Source of the DNA: JBLMZI01 sp050258755
GTDB taxonomy: Bacteria > Bacillota > Syntrophomonadia > Syntrophomonadales > DTU052
DNA length: 64,000 nt
NCBI GenBank assembly: GCA_050258755.1
Contig: JBLMZI010000001.1
Span: forward strand, 62,001-126,000
Reading direction: 5' to 3'
The position numbers were made by a program, and so were the translations under genes. How positions within the stretch are numbered: position 1 is the stretch's first letter; each line of letters begins with the position of its first letter. Below the pieces are notes generated by a model. It searched no databases, was not told where the DNA came from, and saw only the letters and a program-made list of their open reading frames with translations. Shown in pieces: positions 43,559 through 51,591 of the stretch.

Positions 43559-44650
43559 TTGAACGAAAAACCGATCATACTGGTTGTGGACGACACCCCC
43601 GCGAATCAGGAAATCCTGCTGGATGCCCTGGAGGACGATTATGAGGTTGTTACGGCCGATAATGGGCTTGAGGCCTTGAAGCGCCTGGCTTCGGATCCCC
43701 TCCCCGATCTGGTGCTGCTTGATGTCATGATGCCGGTACTGGATGGCTACGAAACGTGCCGGCAGATGAAAGCAGACCAGCGAACCGCGTCGGTCCCGGT
43801 CGTTTTTGTCACCGCACAGTCTGAAGAAGATGATGAAGCCCGGGGTCTTTCCCTCGGAGCCATCGATTATATCATCAAACCGTTCCGCCCCGGGCTGGTA
43901 CGGGCCCGGATAAGAAACATTCTGGCGTTAAAACAGTACCAGGATCACCTTGAGGAAATGGTGGCACTGCGGACCCGGCAGCTGGAACAGTCCCAAGAGG
44001 CGACCATGATGAGTCTGGCCGGGCTGGCGGAGTATCGTGACCCCGAGACGGGCAACCACATTCATCGAACCAAGCATTATGTTTTGATTCTCACCGCGTA
44101 TCTCGTCGAACAATCCCCGGCGGACAGCGAGTGGCGCGGTCTTGATCCGGCTCTGGTGGCACGATCCTCAACCCTGCACGACGTCGGCAAGGTCGGCGTC
44201 CCGGACGGCATTCTTCTGAAGCCCGGACGCTTAACCCCGGAAGAATTTGAAGCGATGAAACGCCATACGCTGATTGGGCGGGACGCGATTATGGCTGCCG
44301 AAAGCCGGATTGAAGATGATGTGTATTTGCAGGTCGCCCGGGACATCGCGCATTTGCATCACGAAAAATGGGACGGTAGCGGCTATCCCGAAGGCCTGGC
44401 CGGCCGGTCGATTCCGGCGGCGGCCAGGGTGATGGCCCTGGCGGATGTTTATGACGCCCTGGTGAGCAAGCGGGTGTACAAACCCGCGCTGCCTCACGAA
44501 AAGGCGGTTGAAATCATTCTGGAAGGCCGCGGCGCTCACTTTGACCCGGAGGTGTCCGACGCGTTTGCCGCGCTTGAACCGCGCTTCCGGGAAATTGCGT
44601 ACCGCTATGCCGACCACGAGGAAGAACGAAATTTGCTGGCCCCAATGTAA
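43559..44650 (+). CDS. Response regulator with HD-GYP phosphodiesterase output
   Basis: About 363 residues, RpfG-like. The receiver domain has the acidic pair VVDDTP, the phospho-Asp in LLDVMMPVLDG, Thr in FVTAQ and Lys in IIKPF. The HD-GYP domain has HDVGKVGVPD, HHEKWDGSGYPEGL and ALADVYDAL, all metal and substrate residues intact, so phosphorylation probably controls c-di-GMP hydrolysis. TTG 43559 follows GGAGG by eight bases; GTG 43550 overlaps that site. The two kinases that follow are its likely partners. Confidence 0.93.
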   Translation: MNEKPIILVVDDTPANQEILLDALEDDYEVVTADNGLEALKRLASDPLPDLVLLDVMMPVLDGYETCRQMKADQRTASVPVVFVTAQSEEDDEARGLSLGAIDYIIKPFRPGLVRARIRNILALKQYQDHLEEMVALRTRQLEQSQEATMMSLAGLAEYRDPETGNHIHRTKHYVLILTAYLVEQSPADSEWRGLDPALVARSSTLHDVGKVGVPDGILLKPGRLTPEEFEAMKRHTLIGRDAIMAAESRIEDDVYLQVARDIAHLHHEKWDGSGYPEGLAGRSIPAAARVMALADVYDALVSKRVYKPALPHEKAVEIILEGRGAHFDPEVSDAFAALEPRFREIAYRYADHEEERNLLAPM

Positions 44651-44698
44651 AAACCAGAATAGCCTGCGCGGGCGTGGCTGATCGAAAGGGTGAATCGC

Positions 44699-47422
44699 GT
44701 GATCAAACATAAGGAAAGCATGGAACGCCGAAAAGGACGCAATGACACAATCCGGCGGCGTGTATACACCGCCATTGGCTTAACCTCGGTGATTGCGCTG
44801 GTCCTATTCGGGCTGCTGCTGATGACTATGCTGGCGACCCAGGTGAAACAGATCGGCTGGAGCATCGGGTATATGGTCAGTAATTCGATGGCCCAGGAGA
44901 TCTCAGCCCCCGAATTCTTAGGCGAAATGCACATTGACTGCCTGCAGGCTTTCAATCCAGATGAGGAAACCGCACAGCTGTGGCTTTTGCAGCTCAATGA
45001 ACGCATCGGGCAGGATATGCTGCTCCAGGACATCCTGTCGCAGAAATGGAAGAACTGGGTCCAGAAAACCGGACATGACCCCGCCGGTCCGGTTTTGCCT
45101 GCACCGGGCAGGCTGCCGCCCGGCCCCGGGATGGGGCTCAAGCGGGGCACCGGCGGCAGCCCGGATTCGCCGACCGTTTCCCCGGAAGTGAATTCGGCCC
45201 TTAAAACCGTTCAGAACCAGGGTCTGATCCTGCCGTCCCGGATGCCAATCGTGGAACTGGTGATCACCTTGAACGGACACGAAGTGTTTAACAATATGTC
45301 AGATTCCACCCGAGATTTTCGAAAACAGACCGAGATCATCCGGGCGAAAAAGGCTGCGGAACGGACCATGGGGGAGCGGCTGACGCTCTGGGTGCATGAT
45401 GGTTTCTACACCCGGGTAACCACCGATATTCCGGATCAGGATGGGAAAATAGCGGGGACGGCGACAGCCGGGCTCAATCCGGACATTGTGTCCGTCATCC
45501 TTGGCGTGGTCGCGCTGATCGTGCTCGGCGCCGCCATCCTGGTTTTCATGATTTCGCTGCTGATCGGCAGGATTATGGTATTTCCGGTGCTTGCGCCGCT
45601 GAGCCGGCTGCAGGCGGAGATGAGCGCCATGGCCAGCGGGGATGCGCGTTCGATCTTGGATCAGCCCGAACGAACCCAGCGATATCCCGAAGAGGTTGAA
45701 AATCTGTTGGAAGCGCGCGATGCGATTCTTGGCCGGATCAAAGAGTTTACCGATCTGCAGGAAAAGCAGACTCACATTCTGGAACAGCAGAAACAGGACC
45801 TGGAAAAGATGGCCGCATCGCTGGCGGCAAACAACCGGCAGCTGACCGAAGCGAACGCCAGTCTGGAGGCGGAGATCGCAGTGCGGCTGCAAACCGAGCA
45901 GGCGCTGCAGCTCTCTAAAGAGGCGGCCGACGCCGCCAACCGGGCGAAGTCAGAGTTCCTGGCCAATATGAGTCATGAAATCCGGACCCCGATGAATGCG
46001 GTGCTTGGTTTCACCGATTTGCTGGAACAAGCGGTGCAGGGCGAAACCGAGCGCGGCTATCTGGAGACGATCCGGAGCAGCGGCCGCAATCTGATGAGCC
46101 TTTTGAATGATATTCTGGACCTTTCGAAAATTGAGGCCGGCCGGATGGAGATCCGGTACGGGCCAACCGATATCCCCGCGCTGTTGAACGAGGTCAAGCA
46201 GGTATTCACCTTCAAGGCGATTGAAAAGCGGCTTGAACTCACGGTGGAAGCCGACCCGGACATCCCGGAATCTCTGCTGTTGGATGAGGCCCGTCTGCGG
46301 CAGATCCTGGTCAATCTGGTCGGGAACGCGATGAAATTCACGGATCAGGGAACCGTTCGTCTGTCCGCCCGGTCTGTTCGCCGGGAGATTGGGAAATTGG
46401 ATCTGGTTTTCCGGGTTGAGGATACCGGGATCGGGATTGACCCGGATTCGCTGGAACGGGTGTTTGAGGCGTTTGTGCAGCAGCAGGGACAAAGTACCAG
46501 AAAGTATGGAGGCACCGGACTTGGATTGGCGATTTCGCGCCGCCTGACCGAAATGATGGACGGGGAGATCCGGGTCGAAAGCGAGCCGGGCAAGGGCAGC
46601 ATCTTTACCGTGGTTCTGCACAATGTCATGGTGTCGGATATGATTCCGGTCAAGCTGCGCGACGAACTGGAACAGATTCGGCGGCTGCGGTTCGCGCCGG
46701 CCGCGGTGCTGGTGGTGGACGATCTGCCGGAGAACCGGATACTGATTCGGGAATACCTGGCCGGGACCGGCCTGACCGTGATCGAGGCGTCGGATGGTCT
46801 GGAAGCGGTACTCGCTGCGGAACGGGAGTGCCCGGCCGTCATCCTGATGGATCTGCGCATGCCGAATCTGAATGGGTTTGAGGCTTTGGCGCGGATTCGG
46901 GAGAATCCTCAACTGGCCCCCATTCCCGTCATCGCGGTGACCGCATCGGTCATGCGGCAGGACCAGAACCAGATTGAACTCGCCGGATTCCAGGGTCTTT
47001 TGGAGAAACCGACCCAAAAAATTGAGCTGTTTAATACCGTGAAACGCTTCCTGGAATACCGGATCAGCGAGGAAGCGGAAGAATTCGCCCGACACGATGG
47101 CGGTGAGGTTGGCGGTGTGAGCGGGGACGAAGCGCTGATCCCGGCTGATACCGGGCCGCTGGCGGCGCTGCTTGACAACCTGGAACGCGAATACCTGCCT
47201 GCGCTGGATGTTTTGAAAAACAGCGGCCTGTTTGAAGACTATGAAACCTTCGCTGTGGGGCTGGCTCAGTTAGCCGGAGAATACGAGCTGGATCCGCTCA
47301 AAGCCTTTGCGAAAACCATGGCCGCCCACGTGGACAGCTTTGATGTTGAAAGCATCCGGGGCGATTTGAATGCATTTCCGGCTCTGGTCGCGAAACTGAG
47401 AGCCTGGGTACAGAAAGGGTGA
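44699..47422 (+). CDS. Membrane hybrid histidine kinase
   Basis: About 907 residues. TM1 (about residues 23-45) and TM2 (about 262-288) bracket a 215-residue extracytoplasmic sensor; its middle has a Pro/Gly-rich low-complexity stretch. A HAMP-like segment and a coiled coil lead to HisKA (FLANMSHEIRTPMN) and HATPase_c (NAMKFTDQG, DTGIGID, GGTGLGLA). A receiver domain (VVDDLPENR, LMDLRMPNLNG, VTAS, EKP) follows, then a C-terminal 100-residue helical region that may be an HPt remnant. GTG 44699 follows AAAGGG by eight bases. It is the middle gene of a three-gene signalling operon. Confidence 0.93.
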   Translation: MIKHKESMERRKGRNDTIRRRVYTAIGLTSVIALVLFGLLLMTMLATQVKQIGWSIGYMVSNSMAQEISAPEFLGEMHIDCLQAFNPDEETAQLWLLQLNERIGQDMLLQDILSQKWKNWVQKTGHDPAGPVLPAPGRLPPGPGMGLKRGTGGSPDSPTVSPEVNSALKTVQNQGLILPSRMPIVELVITLNGHEVFNNMSDSTRDFRKQTEIIRAKKAAERTMGERLTLWVHDGFYTRVTTDIPDQDGKIAGTATAGLNPDIVSVILGVVALIVLGAAILVFMISLLIGRIMVFPVLAPLSRLQAEMSAMASGDARSILDQPERTQRYPEEVENLLEARDAILGRIKEFTDLQEKQTHILEQQKQDLEKMAASLAANNRQLTEANASLEAEIAVRLQTEQALQLSKEAADAANRAKSEFLANMSHEIRTPMNAVLGFTDLLEQAVQGETERGYLETIRSSGRNLMSLLNDILDLSKIEAGRMEIRYGPTDIPALLNEVKQVFTFKAIEKRLELTVEADPDIPESLLLDEARLRQILVNLVGNAMKFTDQGTVRLSARSVRREIGKLDLVFRVEDTGIGIDPDSLERVFEAFVQQQGQSTRKYGGTGLGLAISRRLTEMMDGEIRVESEPGKGSIFTVVLHNVMVSDMIPVKLRDELEQIRRLRFAPAAVLVVDDLPENRILIREYLAGTGLTVIEASDGLEAVLAAERECPAVILMDLRMPNLNGFEALARIRENPQLAPIPVIAVTASVMRQDQNQIELAGFQGLLEKPTQKIELFNTVKRFLEYRISEEAEEFARHDGGEVGGVSGDEALIPADTGPLAALLDNLEREYLPALDVLKNSGLFEDYETFAVGLAQLAGEYELDPLKAFAKTMAAHVDSFDVESIRGDLNAFPALVAKLRAWVQKG

Positions 47423-47427
47423 TGGGG

Positions 47428-48558
47428 ATGAAAGAAACCGGGTTGCAGCAGCATGCTCCGGAAACGGTGCTCATCGTGGATGACACGCCGGCGAACATCC
47501 AGCTGGCCGCCAGTGCTCTGCGCAGCAACGGATACCGGCTCGCGTTCGCCCAGAACGGCCCAGCGGCCTTGGAGCAAATTGCCCGATCCCCGATCGATCT
47601 GGTGCTGCTGGATGTGATGATGCCGGAAATGGACGGTTTTGAGGTGTGCCGGCGGCTTAAGGCGGACCCCAAAACTGTGGATATTCCGGTTATTTTTCTG
47701 ACCGCTGCGACCGATCTGGACAGCATTACCGGCGGGTTTGAACTGGGTGCGGTCGACTACGTGGTGAAACCATTCAACACGGCCGAACTGGTATCCCGGG
47801 TGAAAACCCATCTGGAGCTGAAGCGGAACCGGGAAGCGCTGCGGGAAATGATCGCGGCAAAGGACACGTTTTTTTCCATCATGTCCCATGATCTTAAGAG
47901 TGCAATTTTTGGGCTTTCCGGGCTTTCTGCCAACCTTTTGGACCGGTTCGACGCCCTGATCGCGGGCGAACTGTCTGAGAAAAAAATCGAGCGTATGCGT
48001 CACTCGATTACGGTGTTGGAGGAAACCTCGAACGGGGCCATGAAGCTTTTGGAAAACCTGCTGGAATGGTCCCGGACCCAGACCGGGCGGATTCAAGTGG
48101 TTCCGCAGCGGGTTGCCCTGGAGGCCGTGGTTCAGGATACTTTCTCCTTGCTGGCGAATGCGGCTCAGTTGAAAGAGATCAAGCTGCGGTCCGAAATTGC
48201 TTCCGACGCTTTTGCAATGGCCGATCTTTCCATGCTCTACACCGTGCTGCGCAACCTGCTGTCCAATGCGATCAAATTTTCACATTCGGGCGGAACCGTA
48301 GCGGTGACGATCCAGCGCAAGGAAGCTGAATATGAGGTGACTGTGGCCGATACCGGTGTGGGCATGAAGCCCGAGGACATCGCTCGCCTGTTCCGGATTG
48401 ACAGTCACTTCAGCACGCCGGGTACGGCTTCGGAGCGGGGAACCGGGCTCGGGCTCCTGCTGGTCAGGGAATTCGTCGAGCAAAATGGGGGAACGATTAG
48501 GGTAGAGAGTGAACCGAGCGCGGGCAGCCGCTTCATTTTCACAGTTCCCGCCGGATAA
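47428..48558 (+). CDS. Receiver-histidine kinase protein
   Basis: About 376 residues. An N-terminal receiver domain (LIVDDTPAN, LLDVMMPEMDG, FLTAA, VVKPFN) is joined directly to a histidine kinase core. The kinase has its phospho-His in FSIMSHDLKSA and ATP-binding motifs NAIKFSHSG, DTGVGM and GTGLGLLL. This order is typical of soluble kinases that receive phosphate from an upstream hybrid kinase. The start overlaps or nearly abuts the hybrid kinase stop; ATG 47428 has AAAGGG eight bases upstream. It probably links the membrane kinase to the HD-GYP regulator. Confidence 0.92.
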   Translation: MKETGLQQHAPETVLIVDDTPANIQLAASALRSNGYRLAFAQNGPAALEQIARSPIDLVLLDVMMPEMDGFEVCRRLKADPKTVDIPVIFLTAATDLDSITGGFELGAVDYVVKPFNTAELVSRVKTHLELKRNREALREMIAAKDTFFSIMSHDLKSAIFGLSGLSANLLDRFDALIAGELSEKKIERMRHSITVLEETSNGAMKLLENLLEWSRTQTGRIQVVPQRVALEAVVQDTFSLLANAAQLKEIKLRSEIASDAFAMADLSMLYTVLRNLLSNAIKFSHSGGTVAVTIQRKEAEYEVTVADTGVGMKPEDIARLFRIDSHFSTPGTASERGTGLGLLLVREFVEQNGGTIRVESEPSAGSRFIFTVPAG

Positions 48559-48592
48559 ATCAGCACAATCATTTCCTTTCCAAGCCTTTCCC

Positions 48593-48623
48593 TTGACCCT
48601 GACGGTGCGTCATGGCCTACAGT
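48593..48623 (+). promoter_or_regulatory. MerR-type promoter with 19-bp spacer
   Basis: TTGACC (48593-48598) and TACAGT (48618-48623) are 19 bp apart. The spacer holds the perfect dyad TGACG-gtg-CGTCA (48600-48612). Overlong spacers with a central dyad are the hallmark of promoters activated by MerR-family proteins through DNA distortion. The MerR gene starts 20 bp downstream, so it probably controls itself. Confidence 0.85.
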
Positions 48624-48643
48624 GAAGGCGGAGGTGATCCCGC

Positions 48644-49411
48644 ATGGCCTATCAGATTAAAGAGGTTGCCGATCTGGCAGGCATCAGTGTCCGTACCCTG
48701 CATTACTACGACCAGATTGGACTGCTGACGCCCTCGGCGGCAAGCCCGGCCGGATACCGGATTTACAGCGATGCAGACCTTGAGCGGCTTCAGCAGGTTC
48801 TCTTTTATCGTGAACTGGGTTTCCCACTGCAGGAAATCAAACGGATTGTCGGTCACCCGGGCTTTGACCGGGAAAAGGCATTGGAAGGCCAGCGGGAACT
48901 ACTGCTTCAAAAGCGAGCCAGGTTTGATGCCATGATCGAAACTGTGGATCAGACCCTCCGCACGATGAGGGGAGATGGAACCATGAGTAAACGCGAAATG
49001 TTCAAAGGTATGGCCCGGGAGGCGTGGGACCGCCACCGGAGCGAGTACGCCGAAGAAGCCCGAGCACTGTACGGCTCGGAAACCGTGGATAGATCGGACC
49101 GTCGGTTCGAAGCCCTGACCGATGACGAGCGGGCTCAGGCCATGGAAAACTGGGAAGCCATCTACAAGGCGCTTGCCCGGCACATTGGCGGCGATCCGAC
49201 CGATCCGGAGGTCCAGGAACTGGTTGCCGCTAAACGGGCCCACATCAGCCGGTATTTCTACGACTGTACACTGGAGATCTTCCGGGGTTTGGGTGAGCTC
49301 TACGTCAGTGATTCCCGTTTCACCAAAAACATCGACCGGTACGGTGAAGGGCTAGCGGCTTTTCTGCAGCAGGCGATCGGCGCCTATTGCGATAGTCAGA
49401 GCGGCAGATAA
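48644..49411 (+). CDS. MerR/TipA-type regulator with TipAS ligand domain
   Basis: A 255-residue regulator. The N-terminal MerR winged helix (YQIKEVADLAGISVRTLHYYD, in part) is followed by the long dimerisation helix. The C-terminal domain (about residues 120-250) resembles TipAS, an antibiotic- or peptide-binding globin-like fold, with YDCTLEIFRGLGELYVSD. TipAL-type proteins respond to drugs by activating their own promoter, and the 19-bp-spacer promoter here fits. The internal methionine at the head of the TipAS part (MSKREMFKGMAREAW) may give a separate short form, as known in TipA. GGAGG precedes the ATG. Confidence 0.9.
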   Translation: MAYQIKEVADLAGISVRTLHYYDQIGLLTPSAASPAGYRIYSDADLERLQQVLFYRELGFPLQEIKRIVGHPGFDREKALEGQRELLLQKRARFDAMIETVDQTLRTMRGDGTMSKREMFKGMAREAWDRHRSEYAEEARALYGSETVDRSDRRFEALTDDERAQAMENWEAIYKALARHIGGDPTDPEVQELVAAKRAHISRYFYDCTLEIFRGLGELYVSDSRFTKNIDRYGEGLAAFLQQAIGAYCDSQSGR

Positions 49412-49568
49412 AAAAAGCGGGCCGCCGGTTTTAACAAACCGTCAGCCCCAGGTTAGAGAGTCGTACATTGGTTGAGCGGAAAATATAATGAACCGTTTCA
49501 TCGAAATCGGTCATTATCCTGTTATGGCTTGGCAACCAAAATATTAGGTATCCAAACTAAATATCGTT

Positions 49569-49608
49569 TAAAAAACGGGCTTAAAAGCCGTCGGCTCGCG
49601 GCCCGTTT
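49569..49608 (-). terminator. Terminator of the marR-family gene
   Basis: On the minus strand AAACGGGC (complement of 49601-49608) pairs with GCCCGTTT (complement of 49573-49580), followed by further T residues. An inner GCCG/CGGC pair strengthens it. It lies 24 bp past the stop codon. Confidence 0.85.
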
Positions 49609-49631
49609 ATCGCCTTTCGCATAGAATGCCG

Positions 49632-50084
49632 CTATTTCTTCCCAGCGGCTTCGTCCGTATCGGCTAAAAGCTTGGTAAGAATCTCATTCAAGCTTTTACG
49701 CTCCTCGGCGTCCAGCCGCTGGAACACCCGGTCCGCCATGGCCTGTTCGATCCGTTCGAGTTTCCTGCAGACCTCCTGCCCGCGCTGGGTTACATGAACT
49801 TCGACCACGCGGCGGTCTTCCTCAATCCGTTCCCGGTCGACCAGTTCCTTTTTCACCAGCCGGTCAATCACCGGAGACAGGGTACCAACCGTCAGATTCA
49901 TCTTCTTAGCCAGGCTGGTGATCCGGTCCGTGCGGTTGTTACGCAGCTGGTACAGGGTTCGGACATCGCCGGGGGCCAGGTGATCCAGGCCAAATTCCCG
50001 CAGCACATTCTGTTCGATGGCGCGATAATTAACGATCAGACGCTGGAACAGCGGCAGTAATTGATCGACGTCGCGGGCTGCCAT
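49632..50084 (-). CDS. MarR-family transcriptional regulator
   Basis: A 150-residue protein with the MarR winged-helix core: the recognition helix region is KKMNLTVGTLSPVIDRLVKKELVDR (cited in part), and the wing is REEDRRVV-like (ERIEEDRRVVEVHVT). The DxRxx wing element is present as EDRR. Such proteins usually repress their own gene and a neighbouring transporter and respond to phenolic or oxidative signals. GGAGGTG precedes the ATG. The promoter and a palindrome lie at 50104-50157. No transporter is adjacent, so its target is unclear. Confidence 0.9.
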   Translation of the reverse strand: MAARDVDQLLPLFQRLIVNYRAIEQNVLREFGLDHLAPGDVRTLYQLRNNRTDRITSLAKKMNLTVGTLSPVIDRLVKKELVDRERIEEDRRVVEVHVTQRGQEVCRKLERIEQAMADRVFQRLDAEERKSLNEILTKLLADTDEAAGKK

Positions 50085-50103
50085 GAGAACACCTCCCGGA
50101 TAG

Positions 50104-50157
50104 TTTGGGCCCCAAAACGTATAAAAGTAGTCTACGTCCTGAACGGGATGGTGTCAA
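50104..50157 (-). promoter_or_regulatory. marR promoter with palindromic operator
   Basis: On the minus strand TTGACA (complement of 50152-50157) and TAGACT (complement of 50129-50134) are 17 bp apart. Just downstream of the start point lies the 13-bp palindrome TTTGGG-c-CCCAAA (50104-50116), a likely MarR autoregulatory site. Confidence 0.75.
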
Positions 50158-50490
50158 TCCGGGAAATGAGAAAAAATATTCCACCGGGGAAGTTTTTGTC
50201 CGGGTGGTTGGAGGCAGTCTCCAGGCCTACCGGCTCACCCAGGGACCAGCTTGCCCTTCGCCAGAGCGCCTTTTATCCCTCCAGTCTTTAGAGAAAAGCC
50301 CGCCCACCCCGCTAAGGTAAGAGCCTTCGGCTCGTTCAGTCACTTGGGCGCACATGATACCCGCAAAGGGGCCGGGAAAGGACACCCTTCAGCGATGCAG
50401 TGTTATACTGAATGGAAGAAACGTAGGACTGGCACGGGCGCAGGCAGGAAACCGAAGAAATCGGAAAGAACAGAGAGATACTTAAGAACA
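50158..50490. other. Gene-free interval
   Basis: About 330 bp between the marR promoter and the low-GC membrane-protein gene. A plus-strand open frame from 50251 runs into that gene but its first 80 codons look non-coding (Arg/Lys/Pro-rich, no ribosome site). I see no RNA gene or repeat. Confidence 0.4.
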
Positions 50491-50970
50491 ATGTTCAAAA
50501 AGTATTTTTGGATTAATCTTGGTATCATCATTATTCATTATGCATTGTGTCGGATTGTTCTATTTGTTTTCGAATCAATCGCGCTGCATCGATGGATTAC
50601 AGTCTATACCACCGAGGAGCTTATCGGTTATTATTGGATTTTGACAGTGCTCGTTATAATGGCATATTGCGTTGTGGGCTTCTGTTTAACCGGGCAAGAT
50701 TCGATAAATATTAGGTTATCATCGTTATTCTTATTAACCGTTTTCTTAGTATTAGGTTGGTTTAGTAAAGCGATGTATGGATTATCCGACTTCGATTTCT
50801 TTTGGCATTTTAATTTCTCATTCTTTCCATTATGGTACTTGAATGACTGCAATCAACGAATTAGCTTCATTCTCCAGTTATTACCCACCATATGCATGAC
50901 TTTGGGTGTTGTCTTGTCAAAGACAGCAGTACGATGGCAACCAAAGGAACAGCAGACCATAAGCGAATAG
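50491..50970 (+). CDS. Low-GC four-TM membrane protein, probably acquired
   Basis: A 159-residue protein with four hydrophobic segments (about residues 6-28, 44-66, 76-95 and 125-145) and aromatic-rich loops (DFDFFWHFNFSFFPLWYLND). I recognise no family. Base composition is strikingly AT-rich compared with every neighbour, with codons such as TTA, ATT and AAT favoured, so recent horizontal transfer is likely. The ribosome site is weak (AGAGAGAT). It is flanked by gene-free DNA and, downstream, a large palindromic element. Confidence 0.7.
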   Translation: MFKKYFWINLGIIIIHYALCRIVLFVFESIALHRWITVYTTEELIGYYWILTVLVIMAYCVVGFCLTGQDSINIRLSSLFLLTVFLVLGWFSKAMYGLSDFDFFWHFNFSFFPLWYLNDCNQRISFILQLLPTICMTLGVVLSKTAVRWQPKEQQTISE

Positions 50971-51000
50971 AGATTATTAGCGTACATTAAGCCCGAAAAA

Positions 51001-51025
51001 GGGGAAGCACACTGCTTCCTTTTTT
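51001..51025 (+). terminator. Rho-independent terminator
   Basis: GGAAGC (51003-51008) pairs with GCTTCC (51014-51019), followed by six T residues; flanking A and T runs extend the stem. It is 30 bp after the low-GC gene. Confidence 0.9.
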
Positions 51026-51149
51026 CACTGACCATATTCCGTTTCAAACGGATATAATAGGCGATCAAGCGTCATGGAGCTGCAGGCTCCTACATTCCGG
51101 GGCGGGCGGGTCATAATCCAAAAGACATTGAGTGACCAACCGGCATTCT

Positions 51150-51378
51150 GGCGCGGGGCAAGGGGACAGGCAGCGGGAGCCCGTTGAGGCGGCGCCGTCC
51201 ATACATCCCGGCGAAGCTGAGGGGTAATTGCGGGTTCTGCTCGGCATGGATGCCGAGCACCTGGGACCGGGCACGGAGGCCCGGTGTCCCAGGTTGGTTC
51301 CGCAATCCCGAAAGCAAGCCTTGGATGTATAGGCGACGACTCGTAGGGCGCCCACTGCCTGTCCCCTTGCCCCGCGCC
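51150..51378. repeat. Large nested palindromic element B (cloverleaf-like)
   Basis: Perfect 24-bp outer arms lie at 51150-51173 and 51355-51378. Inside are ATACATCC/GGATGTAT (51201-51208, 51323-51330) and ATTGCGG/CCGCAAT (51227-51233, 51300-51306). At the centre are two hairpins: TGCTCGGCAT-gg-ATGCCGAGCA (51238-51259) and CTGGGA/TCCCAG enclosing CCGGGC/GCCCGG (51261-51292). The plan and the GGCAT-xx-ATGCC head match element A at 7991-8214, although the arms differ. A partial direct copy of the right inner arm (GGATGTATAGGCGA) recurs at 51440-51453. No protein is encoded. A TATAAT at 51053-51058 could allow transcription. Confidence 0.85.
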
Positions 51379-51521
51379 TCCCCCGGTAGCTCACTTGACC
51401 TGCTTAATCCAATTAGCGTGCAATCCTTACGCGAGCTGCGGATGTATAGGCGAGAAGTCGTGGCCCGCCAGAGCGCTCGCTTGACCTCCGCCCACCGATA
51501 GCCCGCTCGCACCACAACGCC

Positions 51522-51553
51522 AAAAAAGAAGCCCGAGGCTGGCGGCCCCGGGC
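51522..51553 (-). terminator. Terminator of CoA-transferase copy 1
   Basis: On the minus strand GCCCG...CGGGC form a stem followed by TTCTTTTTT. The same design occurs after copy 2 (54320-54351). Confidence 0.85.
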
Positions 51554-51591
51554 GCAGGTTGCTCTAAGGCGAGAGTTTGGAACAGGCTTGA

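Noticed and set aside
49485..49520. Palindrome ATAATGA...TCATTAT between merR and marR
   Set aside because: It sits between two gene 3' ends with no promoter nearby and an arm mismatch; I could not assign it a role.
50251..50490. N-terminal extension of the low-GC membrane protein
   Set aside because: The first 80 codons are basic, high-GC and lack a ribosome site; the composition change occurs at 50480-50490.
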